The notes below the pieces were generated by a model. That model worked only from the letters and a program-made list of their open reading frames with translations. It searched no databases and was not told the DNA's origin. From Mycolicibacterium boenickei (GTDB lineage: Bacteria > Actinomycetota > Actinomycetes > Mycobacteriales > Mycobacteriaceae), in the NCBI RefSeq assembly GCF_010731295.1, contig NZ_AP022579.1:1302001-1366000 (forward strand): 64,000 nucleotides of DNA, read 5' to 3'. Both the position numbers and the translations under genes were made by a program. Positions 62,614-64,000 of the stretch are shown one piece after another (within the stretch, counting starts at the first letter, position 1; each line of letters opens with the position of its first letter).

Positions 62614-63555
62614 ATGGGCCTGGCATACCTAGAGAATGTAAAGTCCTTCGCTGAATTCGGCTTCGCCGTCAAAGGTACTTACGAACACCTCGACGCCCTA
62701 GGCGCGGACAAGCCAGGGGAAGTGGCTCTAGCCAAGGCGGGTCTTGCGGCGGACGGTATAGGTGCAGCCCAAATGATCGGCGATTTCGGCATTGGTAAAT
62801 TGGGGCCTAAATACGTCGATAAACTCGGGGATAATTTCAAAGTATTCGGTGAATCAACTCCCGGATTGAAATCCGCCTACAATCCGAACGCACGCCAAAT
62901 GAAGGGTCTGGGCACACCCATCATCGGCGCGGCCCTTCTCGCCATTAATGGGATGCAGTTGATGTGCGGCGTCGGCGATCCGGAGACCGGCGACCGGTTC
63001 GCGAAGGGCGCCAACGGTTTCTCCGAAATCTCGGATACTTTGAAGCAGGCAACGCCTACGGACCAGTGGTACGGGACCGGGTCGGATGCTTACACCGCCG
63101 ATAATGAGCAGCAACAGCAACGTGCAGCGGCGATGAGCAAAATCGATGCCGAAGTGAAGGGCATCGTCGCTAACGAAGCGGAACAGATAAAGAACACACG
63201 TACGGTTCTCGACATCACTGCGACGTCACTGACCTACATGATCCCAATCGCGATTGTTATCGGGAAGATTCCGCCGACAGGCCCTGCGAACCAGATGGCA
63301 TTCGAACTCGGTGCAGTCGCGGGAACGATGCCCGTCGCGTTAGGGGCATGCGCAACAATGGAATCGCTGACCCTGGCGAACGCCCAGAAGTTCGCGCGAG
63401 CAGCTAGCGCCTACCGAGAGGTCGCTGCCGGAGCCAAGTCCAAGGGGGCGCCGCCGGCAGTCATGTCACCGCCAGGCGGAAACACGACGTCAAAGCCGTG
63501 GTCTCCATCCGATGGCACCGCGACAGGTACCGGGGAGGGATCGATCAATGTCTGA
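62614..63555 (+). CDS. Second EspE/EspA-like ESX-1 cargo protein
   Basis: 313 aa. Same landmarks as EspE in this window: GVGDPETGDRFAKGANGF, then TDQWYGTGSDAYTADNEQQ with the W-x-G turn, and a hydrophobic LTYMIPIAIVIGKI stretch. It lacks the long acidic Gly-rich tail of EspE. Base use is more A/T-rich than the core genes (AAA, TTT and ATA codons are frequent). ATG at 62614 with GGGG upstream; codons back to 62503 are not conserved. Overlaps the espF-like gene by 8 bp. Confidence 0.8.
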   Translation: MGLAYLENVKSFAEFGFAVKGTYEHLDALGADKPGEVALAKAGLAADGIGAAQMIGDFGIGKLGPKYVDKLGDNFKVFGESTPGLKSAYNPNARQMKGLGTPIIGAALLAINGMQLMCGVGDPETGDRFAKGANGFSEISDTLKQATPTDQWYGTGSDAYTADNEQQQQRAAAMSKIDAEVKGIVANEAEQIKNTRTVLDITATSLTYMIPIAIVIGKIPPTGPANQMAFELGAVAGTMPVALGACATMESLTLANAQKFARAASAYREVAAGAKSKGAPPAVMSPPGGNTTSKPWSPSDGTATGTGEGSINV

Positions 63556-63868
63556 CGGCACGCTGGGGGTCACGTCCTCCCATGTTCGCCAACTATCCGA
63601 CGGCCAGAGCACGGCCATGACGTCTATTCAATCGAACGCCAAAGTCACTGACGGCGTGGCCGCATCGATGTTCGTGAACCACGGTCCGATCTGCTTAGCG
63701 AGCATCACAGCCCTGGGGATGGCGAACGACGCCCGCGCTGCGGCATGCGCTGCAATGGCATCCGTGTCGCAGGATATGGCGAAGAAGCTCGACGTCACTG
63801 CGTCGCAGTACGACCAGACGGATGCTGAAGCCGCAGCCAAGATCGACAAGGAGATGCATCCGCGGTGA
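63548..63868 (+). CDS. Second EspF/EspC-like small ESX-1 cargo protein
   Basis: 106 aa. LGVTSSHVRQLSDGQSTAMT, FVNHGPICLASITALGMAND and the C-terminal SQYDQTDAEAAAKI match EspF in order; the last contains Tyr-x-x-x-Asp, the type VII export motif. ATG at 63548 sits in the overlap with the espE-like stop. Probably cosecreted with the espE-like protein. Confidence 0.85.
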   Translation: MSDGTLGVTSSHVRQLSDGQSTAMTSIQSNAKVTDGVAASMFVNHGPICLASITALGMANDARAAACAAMASVSQDMAKKLDVTASQYDQTDAEAAAKIDKEMHPR

Positions 63869-63920
63869 GGCTGACCGACCGAGTGACAGTCGGCGGGCCG
63901 CGATGGGATATGACTGACAC

Positions 63921-64000
63921 ATGACGCCCCACGGTTCCGATGGTTGGGACGATGACGACGCCAACGACAGCGGCCTCGACGCGCTTGACTTCGACACACC
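63921..64000 (+). CDS. EspH-like protein, start only (runs off the window)
   Basis: The first 26 codons read MTPHGSDGWDDDDANDSGL then DALDFDT. The acidic start and the xALDF motif resemble EspH (DDDYDDLSALDF). An in-frame stop lies two codons upstream (63915-63917), so the ATG at 63921 is the start. It completes an espE-espF-(espG-less)-espH order downstream of eccD1. Confidence 0.6.
   Translation, partial: MTPHGSDGWDDDDANDSGLDALDFDT

Overview
The window is a GC-rich actinobacterial chromosome segment spanning the replication origin of a mycobacterium. The gene order parA-rsmG-jag-yidC-yidD-rnpA-rpmH-oriC-dnaA-dnaN-recF-gyrB-gyrA, followed by cwsA, ppiA, crgA, pabA and the pknB-pknA-pbpA-rodA-pstP-fhaB-fhaA cluster, together with an ESX-1 type VII secretion locus, is specific to mycobacteria. 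A gnd gene between dnaN and recF and an ESX-1 locus about 40 kb from oriC are what I recall from rapid growers such as M. smegmatis, so Mycolicibacterium is the best guess. No species can be named from sequence alone.

Layout. (1) 1-3452, minus strand: chromosome partition (parA start, three parS sites), rRNA methylation, membrane protein insertion (Jag-like, YidC, YidD), RNase P protein and ribosomal protein L34. (2) 3453-6126: dnaA with DnaA boxes on both sides and the oriC region before dnaN. (3) 6127-16078, plus strand: sliding clamp, 6-phosphogluconate dehydrogenase, RecF, DUF721, gyrase B, an unexpected monooxygenase-fold gene, gyrase A and a DUF3566 membrane protein. (4) 16104-16483: tRNA-Ile and tRNA-Ala around a tiny DLW-39-like membrane ORF, closed by a terminator. 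(5) 16581-30289: a repeat-bearing lipoprotein-like protein, CwsA, PpiA, a PH-domain protein, CrgA, a DUF881 protein, PabA and the cell-division/cell-wall Ser/Thr kinase operon. (6) 30522-41684, accessory: tRNA-Leu, hydrolase, a nitroreductase/dioxygenase/RmlA operon, a three-gene Fn3-like/GAP1/GTPase operon, a PPOX-fold oxidoreductase, a pirin and a tiny DivIVA-domain protein. (7) 41786-43248: divergent whiB and Rv0023-like HTH genes around a repeat-rich control region. (8) 43262-64000: an EspI-like ATPase facing away from espE-espF-espG1-espH-eccA1-eccB1-eccCa1-eccCb1, then pe35-ppe68-esxB-esxA-espI-eccD1, and finally an accessory cassette with two paralogous membrane proteins and a second espE-like/espF-like/espH-like series cut by the window end.

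How it works together. DnaA, the clamp, RecF and gyrase with ParA/parS form the replication-segregation core. CwsA, CrgA, PbpA, RodA, PknA/B, PstP and FhaA/B form the phospho-regulated polar growth and division module. EccB1/Ca1/Cb1/D1 form the ESX-1 membrane channel, EccA1 and EspG1/EspH serve substrates, and PE35/PPE68, EsxA/EsxB and EspE/EspF are predicted cargo.

Least conventional parts: the GAP1-GTPase operon (34029-39722), the second Esp cassette after eccD1, the gene inserted between gyrB and gyrA, and several short repeat arrays in non-coding DNA. All family assignments come from reading translated sequence and remembered relatives; no database search was run.
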